From Bacillota bacterium (GTDB taxonomy: Bacteria; Bacillota; UBA4882; UBA8346), in assembly GCA_023410535.1 (NCBI GenBank), contig JAEYPR010000013.1, positions 1 to 33,278 on the forward strand: DNA of 33,278 bases, given 5' to 3'. Each line of letters opens with the position of its first letter. Positions within the stretch are counted from its first letter, which is position 1. The position numbers and the translations under genes were made by a program. A model generated the notes under the pieces. That model ran no database searches. It was given only the letters and a program-made list of their open reading frames with translations, and was not told where the DNA came from. This document shows, in pieces, positions 1 through 6,994 of this stretch.

Positions 1-93
1 AAAGATTGGACTCGCTCGGTCCCTAATTGGAAGTCGATTATCGCTAACCTTTCCATCCTTTTCGAGGACCGTTTATCCAAATATCTTTTTTAA
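1..93 (+). CDS. IS256-family (Mutator-type) transposase, C-terminal fragment
   Basis: This open frame enters from the left edge and stops with TAA at 91-93, giving 30 residues. They include the stretches DWTRSVPNWKSII and LFEDRLSKYLF. The pattern W-T-x-x-(I/V)-x-N-W followed by a short helix and F-E-D/G-R-L is characteristic of the extreme C-terminus of Mutator/IS256 DDE transposases. The catalytic DDE residues lie upstream and are not visible. It is partial because of the window edge; whether the full gene is intact is unknown. Confidence 0.7.
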   Translation, partial: KDWTRSVPNWKSIIANLSILFEDRLSKYLF

Positions 94-127
94 GTTTTGG
101 AGTTTACACAAAAATATTGACACTGTC
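1..127 (+). mobile_element. 3' end of an IS256-family insertion sequence
   Basis: The window starts inside an insertion sequence. Frame 1 encodes a transposase C-terminus that stops at 93. It is followed by a terminal-repeat-like stretch at about 100-127 (GAGTTTACACAAAAATATTG then ACACTGTC). IS256-family elements typically end in a repeat with a TTTACACAA-like core and a GATA/GAC-type tip, so I place the right end near 127. The left part lies outside the window, so completeness cannot be judged. The exact tip and any target duplication (8-9 bp in this family) are inferred and need the left end. Confidence 0.7.
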
Positions 128-129
128 AA

Positions 130-152
130 AAAGAGCCTCAGCGAGACTCTTT
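130..152 (-). terminator. hairpin terminator of the lipoprotein gene
   Basis: AAAGAGCCTC pairs with GAGACTCTTT around an AGC loop. On the minus strand a short T-run follows; on the plus strand CTTTTT follows, so it may work both ways. It lies about 20 bp past the stop codon at 174. The inferred end of the insertion sequence (127) is almost at the base of the stem. Confidence 0.6.
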
Positions 153-173
153 CTTTTTAATAACATAACGCAA

Positions 174-629
174 CTATTCCAACGACGACCACTTAATCTG
201 AAACTTAAGGCTGGTCCGGTATTTATTGCCGATATCGTCCAAGAAGGGTTGAATGTACTTGGGGTCGATCCGGAAGTTCTGTTCGTAACCGCGGCCTCTG
301 GCGATGATCTCCCCCTCGGCGATGATCCGGACATTATGATTGATTTGCAACACGTTCAGAGTAATCCGCCCTTCCGGCGTGCCGTTGAGCTGATAGTCAA
401 AGATTTTCTTGGGGAAATAATAGAGATCGCGTTTGAACGAAATCTGGCTGCCGTTGTCGTCAACGACGGAAAAACCGCGCTTAATCATATCATAGACAAT
501 CACATTGATTACCTGATCTTTATTGGCGTCGGTAATCTCGGTGGTCGCCGTGGTAGTGCCGGCGAAACAACCCAGTTGGAATAGCAACGTCAAACCAATC
601 ACGATCATGATCAACATTAATTTTCTCAT
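174..629 (-). CDS. small predicted lipoprotein, unknown function
   Basis: The product has 151 residues and begins with a lipoprotein signal peptide: MRK, a long hydrophobic stretch, then a lipobox ending FQLGC with the lipidated Cys near residue 21. The mature part (about 130 residues) is a mixed polar domain with no cysteines or known catalytic motif that I recognise. I chose the ATG at 629 because it has GGAGCG seven bases upstream and puts the signal peptide at the N-terminus; the frame stays open further upstream without a ribosome site. A TATAAT-like -10 lies at 717-722 on the same strand. It is a single-gene unit. In a diderm host the protein would be anchored to the inner or outer membrane; the role is unknown. 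Confidence 0.75.
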   Translation of the reverse strand: MRKLMLIMIVIGLTLLFQLGCFAGTTTATTEITDANKDQVINVIVYDMIKRGFSVVDDNGSQISFKRDLYYFPKKIFDYQLNGTPEGRITLNVLQINHNVRIIAEGEIIARGRGYEQNFRIDPKYIQPFLDDIGNKYRTSLKFQIKWSSLE

Positions 630-973
630 AACATTCCGCTCCTTCCCAAAACACAATCCGCACATTGCATTTTCCCAATGCACTGGCCCTGATTGAATCG
701 CTGGTGCCCTAAAAAAATTATAAAACGTTTGATTTGGAATTTTCTTTGGATCATCTCTATTTTTCCATAAAATCCCCCTTGCCGCAAGACCTAAATCTGC
801 CATATTGTGATCTTTACGATTGGAGCAGGAATCATCGGACAATTTGAAAAATATTACTGAGTCGTTCTCTTTCCCGTTTCCCCTAATATAATGTTTGGGG
901 ATATGTAACTTTTAGCCACCGGTTACGTTTCATTTTTTGATACCCAATGTTACCCTTTGGAGGAGGAATCTTC
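630..973. other. divergent intergenic region, lipoprotein / S9 peptidase
   Basis: No gene was seen in these 344 bases. They hold a small hairpin (TGCATT/AATGCA, 666-682) in the lipoprotein leader and a minus-strand TATAAT at 717-722. A plus-strand TATAAT lies at 887-892, upstream of the peptidase, but neither -10 has a convincing -35 partner. Confidence 0.5.
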
Positions 974-2875
974 ATGTCGAAAGCTGATCTTGTTTCACTG
1001 CTCCGTTTCGCCCTGACCGGGTTGGTATTGCTTCCGGTCGTCGGCGCCGGTTTCAATCCGGTCAACGCGGCTTCGCCGATTCCGTTACGCGATTTTTTTC
1101 GCAACCCGGAAAAATCCGGCTACCAAATCTCGCCCGACGGCAACTACCTCTCATTTTTACAACCGTATCAAAACCGGATGAACATCTTTGTTCAAAATAT
1201 TAAGGATCAAAAGATCACCCAAGTTTCCTTTGAAACCGCCCGGGATATCGGGGGGTATTTTTGGAAAAGCAATCAACGGATCCTGTACGTCAAAGATTTC
1301 AAAGGGGATGAAAACTATCATATTGTCGCCGTCGACCGCGACGGCAAAAACTTAAAAGACCTGACTCCGTTTGACGGCGTCCGGGCGCAGATCATCGACA
1401 GCCTGGAAGAGAATGAAAACGAAATGATCATCGGCCTGAACCAACGGAACAAGCAAGTTTTTGACGCCTATCGGTTGAACGTGGTCACCGGCGAATTAAA
1501 ACTGGTTGCCGAAAACCCCGGCAATATCGCCGGCTGGATGACCGACCACCAAGGAAAGATCCGGATCGCGGTAGCCTTTGACGGCGCCAACACTACCTTG
1601 TTATACCGGGCAACCGAGGCCGAACCGTTCAAAGCGGTGGTCACCACCAACTTCCGGGAAAAGATCAATCCGCTCTTTTTCGACTTTGACAATCAAAACA
1701 TTTATGCCTCTTCCAACATCGGACGGGATAAGGCGGCCATTGTCAAATACGATATCGCGCATGGGAAAGAGCTCGCCGTGATCTACTCCCATCCCGAGGT
1801 CGACGTCAGCTCCCTCTTTTATTCCCGTAAACGTAAAATACTGATCGGAACGGCCTTTACCACCTGGAAGCGGGAGCTAAACCTGGTCGATCCCGTCTTC
1901 AAACAAGCTTATGTCAAGCTGCAAAAACTGCTGCCGCAAACGGAGATTAACCTCAATGACACCAACCGCGACGAAGATCTCTGGATCGTCCGCACTTACA
2001 GCGACCGTTCGCTCGGCGCCTATTATCTCTACAATCTTAAAACCGACCAACTGACCAAGTTGGCCGAGGTGAGCCCCTGGCTGAACGAAGCCGACTTAAG
2101 CCCAATGCAGCCGATCAGCTACACCTCCCGGGACGGTTTGACTATTCACGGCTACTTGACCTTACCGAAAGGCGTGCCGGCCAAAAATCTGCCGGTGGTG
2201 ATCCATCCGCATGGAGGGCCCTGGGCGCGCGATTCGTGGGGTTACAACTCCGAAGTTCAATTTCTGGCCAATCGCGGGTACGCGGTATTACAAATGAATT
2301 TCCGGGGTTCGACCGGATATGGCAAGCAGTTTTGGGAACTGTCCTTCAAACAATGGGGTAGAACCATGCAAGATGACATCACCGACGGCGTTCAATGGCT
2401 GATTAAGCAAGGGATCGCCGATCCCAAGCGGATTGCGATTTACGGCGGAAGTTACGGCGGTTATGCAACCTTAGCCGGAGTAACCTTCACGCCGGACCTC
2501 TACGCCTGCGGCATCGACTATGTCGGCGTCTCCAACCTGTTTACCTTCATGGAGACCATTCCGCCGTATTGGAAACCGGTTTTGGATCAAATGTACGAGA
2601 TGGTCGGCAATCCGCAAACCGACACGGAACTGTTACGGTCTGCCTCCCCGGTTTTCCATGCCGACCGGATTAAAGTGCCGATGCTGGTGGTCCAAGGCGC
2701 CAAAGACCCCCGGGTCAACATCAACGAATCGGACCAGATCGTCGCGGCCTTAAAGAAACGGAACATTCCCGTTGAGTACATGGTTAAAGAAAATGAAGGC
2801 CATGGCTTCCGCAATGAAGAAAACCGGTTCGAATTTTACGAGGCGATGGAAAAATTCCTCGCCAAGTATTTATAA
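974..2875 (+). CDS. secreted S9-family prolyl oligopeptidase-like serine peptidase
   Basis: This 633-residue protein has an N-terminal signal peptide (hydrophobic stretch, cleavage likely after VNA near residue 34). A WD40-like beta-propeller follows to about residue 370 with repeated ISPDG/DR-D-G motifs, then an alpha/beta-hydrolase peptidase domain. The catalytic triad is visible: Ser493 in GGSYGGY, Asp578 in GAKDPR and His610 in EGHGF. Enzymes of this acylaminoacyl-peptidase/dipeptidyl-peptidase group cleave short peptides; export suggests peptide scavenging outside the inner membrane. The start at 974 is set by GGAGGA directly upstream (960-968); a longer frame from 947 would bury that ribosome site. 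It is monocistronic and ends at a strong terminator shared with the convergent glycosyltransferase. Confidence 0.9.
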   Translation: MSKADLVSLLRFALTGLVLLPVVGAGFNPVNAASPIPLRDFFRNPEKSGYQISPDGNYLSFLQPYQNRMNIFVQNIKDQKITQVSFETARDIGGYFWKSNQRILYVKDFKGDENYHIVAVDRDGKNLKDLTPFDGVRAQIIDSLEENENEMIIGLNQRNKQVFDAYRLNVVTGELKLVAENPGNIAGWMTDHQGKIRIAVAFDGANTTLLYRATEAEPFKAVVTTNFREKINPLFFDFDNQNIYASSNIGRDKAAIVKYDIAHGKELAVIYSHPEVDVSSLFYSRKRKILIGTAFTTWKRELNLVDPVFKQAYVKLQKLLPQTEINLNDTNRDEDLWIVRTYSDRSLGAYYLYNLKTDQLTKLAEVSPWLNEADLSPMQPISYTSRDGLTIHGYLTLPKGVPAKNLPVVIHPHGGPWARDSWGYNSEVQFLANRGYAVLQMNFRGSTGYGKQFWELSFKQWGRTMQDDITDGVQWLIKQGIADPKRIAIYGGSYGGYATLAGVTFTPDLYACGIDYVGVSNLFTFMETIPPYWKPVLDQMYEMVGNPQTDTELLRSASPVFHADRIKVPMLVVQGAKDPRVNINESDQIVAALKKRNIPVEYMVKENEGHGFRNEENRFEFYEAMEKFLAKYL

Positions 2876-2883
2876 ACCTCGCT

Positions 2884-2915
2884 AAAAAGGCTGTGCCGCT
2901 TGGCACAGCCTTTTT
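2884..2915. terminator. bidirectional terminator
   Basis: AAAAAGGCTGTGCC pairs perfectly with GGCACAGCCTTTTT around a GCTT loop. T-runs occur on both strands, between the convergent S9 peptidase and GT4 genes. Confidence 0.9.
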
Positions 2916-2935
2916 TATTGAGGAAATCGGCTAAT

Positions 2936-4060
2936 TTAAAAATTGATCATTGTTTTCTCAGGTTTAAACCGGGAATAAATCTCTTCAAACGCCGTATTCA
3001 TCGGTTCCAACGAAAAAGACGCCACCGCGATCCGGCGGGATTCCCGTCCCATCATCGCCCGTAGTTGCGGGTCGGCGATTAACTTGGCGATCGCATCGGC
3101 CAATGCCTGCGGATCGTCGGGCGGAACCAGCAAACCGTTGACACCGTCACTGACAAAGTCCGGAATCCCTCCCACGTTACACGCAACAATCGGCACTCCG
3201 CAAGCCATCGCCTCCAAAATCGAATTACCAAACCCTTCATAACGGGAGGGTTGAACATAAATGGCGACCGAGCGGTAATACGCCAGCATCCGCTCCCGCT
3301 TAACCGGACCGGGGAATTCCACATTGGGCAGACCGGCGGCAGCCTCGTGGATTAACTTATCCCATTTGGGCTTAGACGAACCAACCAAGATTAATTTTGA
3401 CTTACTTAAAATCGTCGGAGGAAGACGTTTCCAAGCTTCGACCAGGACGTCCGTTCCTTTAAGCCGCTCAAACCGGCCGGAATAGATTACCTCAATCTTG
3501 TCGTCATCCAACAACGAGCGCCGCCCCTCCGGGGTAAAATAGTTGACGTCAATCCCATTCGGCCAGTACCACAACTTTTCCTGGGCCACGCCGTGGTCTG
3601 CCAAAAACCGGATCATCTCCTGGTTGATCGAATGCAGCACCGAAGTTCCGTTAAGAATCGCTTCCCGTTTTCTCCGGCTAAAGTAGTCATTCTTTTTGAA
3701 CAGTTTCAATGCTTCGACTGTGATCAGATCGGAAATATGCGCAATACCGTATTTTCGGTGCGCCCACGCTCCGACCGGACCATATTTATCAAGACGGATG
3801 GTATGGATTAAATTGATCGATCTGTAATGGACCTTCAACCATTGCCTCATTTCGATGTCAAACAGCCACTCGGCCGGATGAAAACGGATAATTTCGATCC
3901 CATTAACGTTCTCATAAACCGGCGCGGTACGAGTCAAACGCCGGGTCAATACCGTAAATTGAAAACCTTTTGGTATTAATGCTTCCGCGATCTGTTTCAT
4001 TCGAATCTGCGCCCCACCCCAATTGGGGTAAAAACTACCGATAATGATTGCAATATGCAT
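2936..4060 (-). CDS. glycosyltransferase family 4 (GT-B fold)
   Basis: This 374-residue protein has the two-Rossmann GT-B layout. The N-terminal acceptor domain begins IIGSFYPNWGGAQIRMKQIA, with the glycine-rich loop typical of GT4. The C-terminal nucleotide-sugar domain contains YSGRFERLKGTDVLVEAW and the E-x7-E retaining motif within YEGFGNSILEAMACGVPIV. It has no signal peptide and is likely cytosolic or peripheral at the membrane, adding a sugar during polysaccharide or glycolipid assembly; donor and acceptor cannot be read from sequence. The start ATG has AAAGGAA upstream. The only same-strand neighbour is the radical SAM gene 362 bp upstream, which has its own likely terminator, so they are probably separate units. 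Confidence 0.88.
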   Translation of the reverse strand: MHIAIIIGSFYPNWGGAQIRMKQIAEALIPKGFQFTVLTRRLTRTAPVYENVNGIEIIRFHPAEWLFDIEMRQWLKVHYRSINLIHTIRLDKYGPVGAWAHRKYGIAHISDLITVEALKLFKKNDYFSRRKREAILNGTSVLHSINQEMIRFLADHGVAQEKLWYWPNGIDVNYFTPEGRRSLLDDDKIEVIYSGRFERLKGTDVLVEAWKRLPPTILSKSKLILVGSSKPKWDKLIHEAAAGLPNVEFPGPVKRERMLAYYRSVAIYVQPSRYEGFGNSILEAMACGVPIVACNVGGIPDFVSDGVNGLLVPPDDPQALADAIAKLIADPQLRAMMGRESRRIAVASFSLEPMNTAFEEIYSRFKPEKTMINF

Positions 4061-4324
4061 TGCTTGGATTCCTTTCGTAGAAGAGCGCCATATTTCAGGT
4101 CCTTGGTCGTTCCATACATCTTATTTTGCGTAGGTTCAGGCAACAGTAGCTTACATCTCGCCGTGCCAAGCGTTCCCACGAAAATACTGTCGAATTTCCC
4201 CTCATAAGATTATCACAGTAATATTATATCCGAATTTTATTAAGTCGAATTATCTATTAAAATAATATTAATAATCACTTTTAAAAAATATCTTTCCCTT
4301 GGTTTGAAGTTCATTAGGCTACTG

Positions 4325-4412
4325 AAATGACCTTTAAAATAAAAAAACCTACAATATGGTCATTATCATGTTTGTTATCTCAACTGATTGTAGGTAAATG
4401 AACCTTTAAAAT
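4325..4412. repeat. direct repeats flanking a hairpin
   Basis: AAATGACCTTTAAAAT (4325-4340) recurs as AAATGAACCTTTAAAAT (4396-4412), the copies differing by one extra A. They bracket the ACCTACAAT/ATTGTAGGT inverted repeat almost exactly. The direct-repeat-outside, inverted-repeat-inside order resembles a miniature mobile element footprint, but the arms are short. Confidence 0.5.
4347..4395 (-). terminator. long-loop terminator hairpin after the radical SAM gene
   Basis: ACCTACAAT (4347-4355) pairs with ATTGTAGGT (4387-4395), enclosing about 31 bases. On the minus strand the stem is followed by a run of seven T. It lies about 30 bases past the radical SAM stop codon. Confidence 0.55.
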
Positions 4413-4422
4413 TTGCAACAGA

Positions 4423-5418
4423 TTACATCTCCGAATCGATTGGGCGTTGGGGATCTCTTTTCCGTTTCAAATCAGACATTTTACCCATATATATCCTTGA
4501 AGTGGCAATCAAATACGACAGGTTTTTCTTTTGGAGCGAAAAACTGCAGTTATTACAGGGAATCGGCTTTGGCCCAAAATCAAACAACCGCTTCCGCCAT
4601 TTTACAAGCGAACCAGTTGTATATATCTGAAAAAGACTTTGCGTATTGGCGTCACCAATAATATAGGCTCCATGCTCTGGCGCATCGGAGCGCAGGTTAC
4701 AGCACGGCATCACTTTACCGGTATAATCAATATAAAGATTTCGAAACGGTGATAAACATGGGGAACTCCGCTGATAACTACGGCGCAAATCGACAAGATT
4801 GCCTCTACTGCATCCGTCTCTTTCAAAATTACGTGCGTAAATGCTGATGTTCATTCCGGGATATTCGATCTTCGCTTCATGACGCAACCCTTTCTTACTT
4901 TCGACAATTTTATAGGGCAACCCGATCATTGAAGCTTTTTTAATTAGTTTTTCCAGTACGATATCGTCCTCAAACTTTTCATCTTTGTTGAGATAAACTT
5001 GGATTTTTAACGAGTTTAATCCATGCTTGAACAATTCTTCAATATACGTAGCATTAATGTAATCGCCATTGGTATTCGTGTGTAACTTCGCGTCAGGTAA
5101 TAACTCCCGAGCTTGACGTAAACGGGTAAGGATAACCCGGTCGGCCAGCGGTTCATTATACCGACTGTAACTGATGACATTTTTATATTTAATCGTTGCC
5201 AATTGCTGCAGAATTCGCAGATATAATTTTTCATCCATATAAATATTCTTTGATTGCCGGTCAATTTCAGTATTTGGACAAAACCAACACTTACGGTTAC
5301 AATACGAAAACACTTCAATTTCAAGCATTTTTATGGACGACGCAAACAGTTCAAGAGCTTGTGTTTCGCCGAAAACGGGGGTGAAATGTTGATATTTAAT
5401 AAAATTGAAACTGCTCAT
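4423..5418 (-). CDS. radical SAM/SPASM-domain protein, substrate unknown
   Basis: This 331-residue protein carries the radical SAM cluster motif CX3CX2C (Cys40, Cys44, Cys47 in CNRKCWFC), which binds the SAM-cleaving 4Fe-4S cluster. A TIM-barrel-like core follows. A SPASM-type C-terminal region has further cysteines (Cys203, Cys221, Cys239-Cys240 in VMPCCN, Cys288 and Cys291 in PCNNC) that could hold auxiliary clusters. The ATG at 5418 is chosen because GGAGG lies seven bases upstream; a TTG at 5433 would overlap that site. SPASM proteins modify peptides, protein side chains or small molecules. Neighbours offer two ideas: a polysaccharide context (GT4 downstream) or the divergent tandem micro-peptides upstream. 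Neither is proven. Base composition is more AT-rich than most genes here, suggesting transfer. Confidence 0.85.
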   Translation of the reverse strand: MSSFNFIKYQHFTPVFGETQALELFASSIKMLEIEVFSYCNRKCWFCPNTEIDRQSKNIYMDEKLYLRILQQLATIKYKNVISYSRYNEPLADRVILTRLRQARELLPDAKLHTNTNGDYINATYIEELFKHGLNSLKIQVYLNKDEKFEDDIVLEKLIKKASMIGLPYKIVESKKGLRHEAKIEYPGMNISIYARNFERDGCSRGNLVDLRRSYQRSSPCLSPFRNLYIDYTGKVMPCCNLRSDAPEHGAYIIGDANTQSLFQIYTTGSLVKWRKRLFDFGPKPIPCNNCSFSLQKKNLSYLIATSRIYMGKMSDLKRKRDPQRPIDSEM

Positions 5419-5749
5419 TATTTTCCTCCGCAAACTAGCAGCAATGGAACACTGCCGACTTTTATACTACAACTTTATTTAGTAAACTTTGAAATTTCTT
5501 AGAATGACAAGTTATTATTCCACATATTTCCCACAAATCCTACTCTTTAATTTATTATTCACTAATAATATGCCAGTTATTGTAATATGAAACTTGCCCT
5601 AATTAATTCCTGCCACAACCTTTCTGAACTCTGTATACAGTAACCGATTCTTTCATCAACCTGTAACCTGCCCTTCATCCGTTAGTAGTATTTTGGATCT
5701 ATAATAAGACTCAAGGAAGCAGTCAGTCAAATTAACGGAGGTGATCGCC
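5419..5749. promoter_or_regulatory. AT-rich divergent control region, radical SAM / micro-peptides
   Basis: No gene was seen in these 331 bases. For the plus-strand peptides a TATAAT lies at 5700-5705, about 31 bases before the Shine-Dalgarno, with no good -35. A perfect 10-bp palindrome, CTGTATACAG, lies at 5631-5640 and could be an operator. The minus side has several AT-rich -10 candidates but none stands out. Confidence 0.4.
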
Positions 5750-5830
5750 ATGTTTGAAGTGAACGAATTAGCCTATGTCCTTGAATTCTTAAAACAACAA
5801 AATCGCAAACAACGGGAGAACCGGAAGTAA
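5750..5830 (+). CDS. 26-residue micro-peptide, copy 1 of a tandem pair
   Basis: The product starts MFEVNELAYVLEFLKQQ and ends in a basic tail (NRKQRENRK). Its Shine-Dalgarno, GGAGGTGATC, is a ten-base perfect complement of the 16S rRNA 3' end and stands four bases before the ATG, so strong translation is expected. It aligns without gaps to the next peptide: both are 26 residues, share MFE at 1-3, EFLK at 12-15 and a basic C-terminus. The first half would form an amphipathic helix. There is no signal peptide, no cysteine and no recognised family. Possible roles are a membrane-active peptide, a signalling peptide precursor or a small regulator. Confidence 0.7.
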   Translation: MFEVNELAYVLEFLKQQNRKQRENRK

Positions 5831-5858
5831 AATTCATTTTCAAAGAGAGGTATCATTG

Positions 5859-5939
5859 ATGTTTGAAGCATTCGCATTCGCATCTGCCGTCGAATTTCTC
5901 AAAGACGTTATGACAAGACGCCGCAAAGTTCAGAAATAA
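5859..5939 (+). CDS. 26-residue micro-peptide, copy 2 of a tandem pair
   Basis: The product starts MFEAFAFASAVEFLKDVM and ends TRRRKVQK. GAGAGGT lies seven bases before the ATG. It is the same length as copy 1 and matches it at Met1-Phe2-Glu3, Ala8, Glu12-Phe13-Leu14-Lys15, Arg22 and Lys26, with conservative changes between. That pattern points to duplication followed by divergence under selection on the peptide rather than on DNA. The gene begins 28 bases after copy 1, and its end lies inside the terminator hairpin, so the two form a compact operon. The hydrophobic first half plus basic tail suggests association with a membrane or nucleic acid. Function is unknown. Confidence 0.7.
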   Translation: MFEAFAFASAVEFLKDVMTRRRKVQK

Positions 5940-5954
5940 ACTTGCGGCGTTTTT
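5918..5954 (+). terminator. terminator of the micro-peptide operon
   Basis: ACGCCGCAA (5918-5926) pairs with TTGCGGCGT (5942-5950) and is followed by TTTT. The left arm lies inside the last codons of the second peptide. Confidence 0.85.
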
Positions 5955-6066
5955 GTTTCACACTAAAATCAATCTAACGCTCACGGAATCAACGTCTTCG
6001 AATCCTCCTTTTGAACCGCTGCGCACCCTCGTCTAATTTCAAATCCTAAAACACCCACATAGCCAA

Positions 6067-6095
6067 TTGACGAATCTCCTTGAAAACCGGATAAT
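6067..6095 (+). promoter_or_regulatory. SigA-type promoter of the alpha/beta hydrolase
   Basis: TTGACG (-35, 6067-6072) and GATAAT (-10, 6090-6095) are separated by exactly 17 bases, about 30 bases before the hydrolase start. Confidence 0.6.
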
Positions 6096-6125
6096 AAAGA
6101 TATTCCGAATACAAGGAGTCCAACG

Positions 6126-6944
6126 ATGACCATAACCTTGCCACTCTGGAAGCAAGCGCCCGGTTTCGATCCCACCCTCGGTGTTGCGCCTCAACTGAGG
6201 TTATATCCGGTCAATACCGATCACCCGATTGGCGCTGTTATTATCTGCCCCGGCGGCGGCTATCACCACCGGGCTTGCCACGAAGGGGAGCCTGTCGCCC
6301 AATGGCTGAATCAACTGGGTTTGATTGCCCTATTGCTCGATTACCGCGTGGCGCCCTATCGTTTTCCCTATCCGATCCTGGACGGGTTGCGGGCGGTTCG
6401 TTACGTTCGCTCCCACGCCGCCGAATTACAGATTGATCCTCAAAAAATACTGATGCTGGGCTTTTCAGCCGGAGGCCATTTGGCGGCGACAGTTGGCAAC
6501 TATTCCGATCAAAGCTTGCTAACCGAAACAGTGAATCGCCACTCCAGCGATGGGATTGACCGCGAGAATCCCCGCCCCAACGGATTGATCCTCGGTTACC
6601 CGGTGGTCTCGTTTCAAGAATTCGCCCACCAAGGTTCCGTCCAGCAACTGCTGGGAACCACGCCTGATCCGTACTGGTTAACCGCGTTGTCCAACCACCG
6701 CCAAGTTACGCCCGCAACTCCGCCGACTTTTCTTTGGCATACCGCCGACGACGCGTCCGTACCGGTGGAAAATAGCCTTGAATTGGCTGCGGCGCTTTGC
6801 AAAGCCAATGTTCCTTTGGAGTTTCACGTTTTTCCCCACGGTCGTCACGGCTTGGGCCTAGCCGCCGAATTGCCCCAGGTTGCCAACTGGACAAACCTCT
6901 GCGCCCATTGGCTGCGAACAATGAATTTCATCCCGGTTGAATAA
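6126..6944 (+). CDS. alpha/beta hydrolase, acetylxylan-esterase-like (BD-FAE/Axe type)
   Basis: This 272-residue protein contains an oxyanion-hole region ICPGGGYHHRACHEGEP and a nucleophile elbow GFSAGGHLA (G-x-S-x-G). The acidic residue lies in TADDASVPVENS and the catalytic His in FPHGRHGLGLA. There is no signal peptide, so it acts in the cytosol. Esterases of this group remove acetyl or other acyl groups from plant-sugar oligomers. That fits the next genes, which look pectin-directed, so I infer deacetylation of imported oligosaccharides. The ATG has AAGGAG eight bases upstream. It converges with the SGNH esterase; the 50-base gap has no clear terminator. Confidence 0.8.
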   Translation: MTITLPLWKQAPGFDPTLGVAPQLRLYPVNTDHPIGAVIICPGGGYHHRACHEGEPVAQWLNQLGLIALLLDYRVAPYRFPYPILDGLRAVRYVRSHAAELQIDPQKILMLGFSAGGHLAATVGNYSDQSLLTETVNRHSSDGIDRENPRPNGLILGYPVVSFQEFAHQGSVQQLLGTTPDPYWLTALSNHRQVTPATPPTFLWHTADDASVPVENSLELAAALCKANVPLEFHVFPHGRHGLGLAAELPQVANWTNLCAHWLRTMNFIPVE

Positions 6945-6994
6945 TCGAATAAAAAAAGCCGCCCATTCCCCATGGACAGCTTCATCCCGATTCA

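Larger units (their letters stand above)
4061..4422. other. AT-rich intergenic region with possible structured leader of the GT4 gene
   Basis: No gene was seen. On the minus strand a TATAAT lies near 4220-4225, leaving a leader of roughly 150 nt before the GT4 start. Within it, CGCTTGG and CCAAGGA segments could form a long-range stem. The region also holds the radical SAM terminator hairpin (4347-4395) and the direct repeats that flank it. The upper part (4190-4422) is very AT-rich compared with the rest of the window. Confidence 0.35.

Noticed and set aside
117..584. 155-residue plus-strand ORF opposite the lipoprotein gene
   Set aside because: It is antisense to a gene with a lipobox and good ribosome site, and it crosses the IS end and terminator.
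3997..4179. 60-residue ORF overlapping the GT4 start
   Set aside because: GTG start without a ribosome site, out of frame with the GT4 gene, no recognisable family; more likely leader sequence.
5981..6175. 64-residue minus-strand ORF between the micro-peptides and the hydrolase
   Set aside because: It overlaps the hydrolase promoter and start, and its AAAGGAGG lies inside the frame near its end rather than before a start codon.
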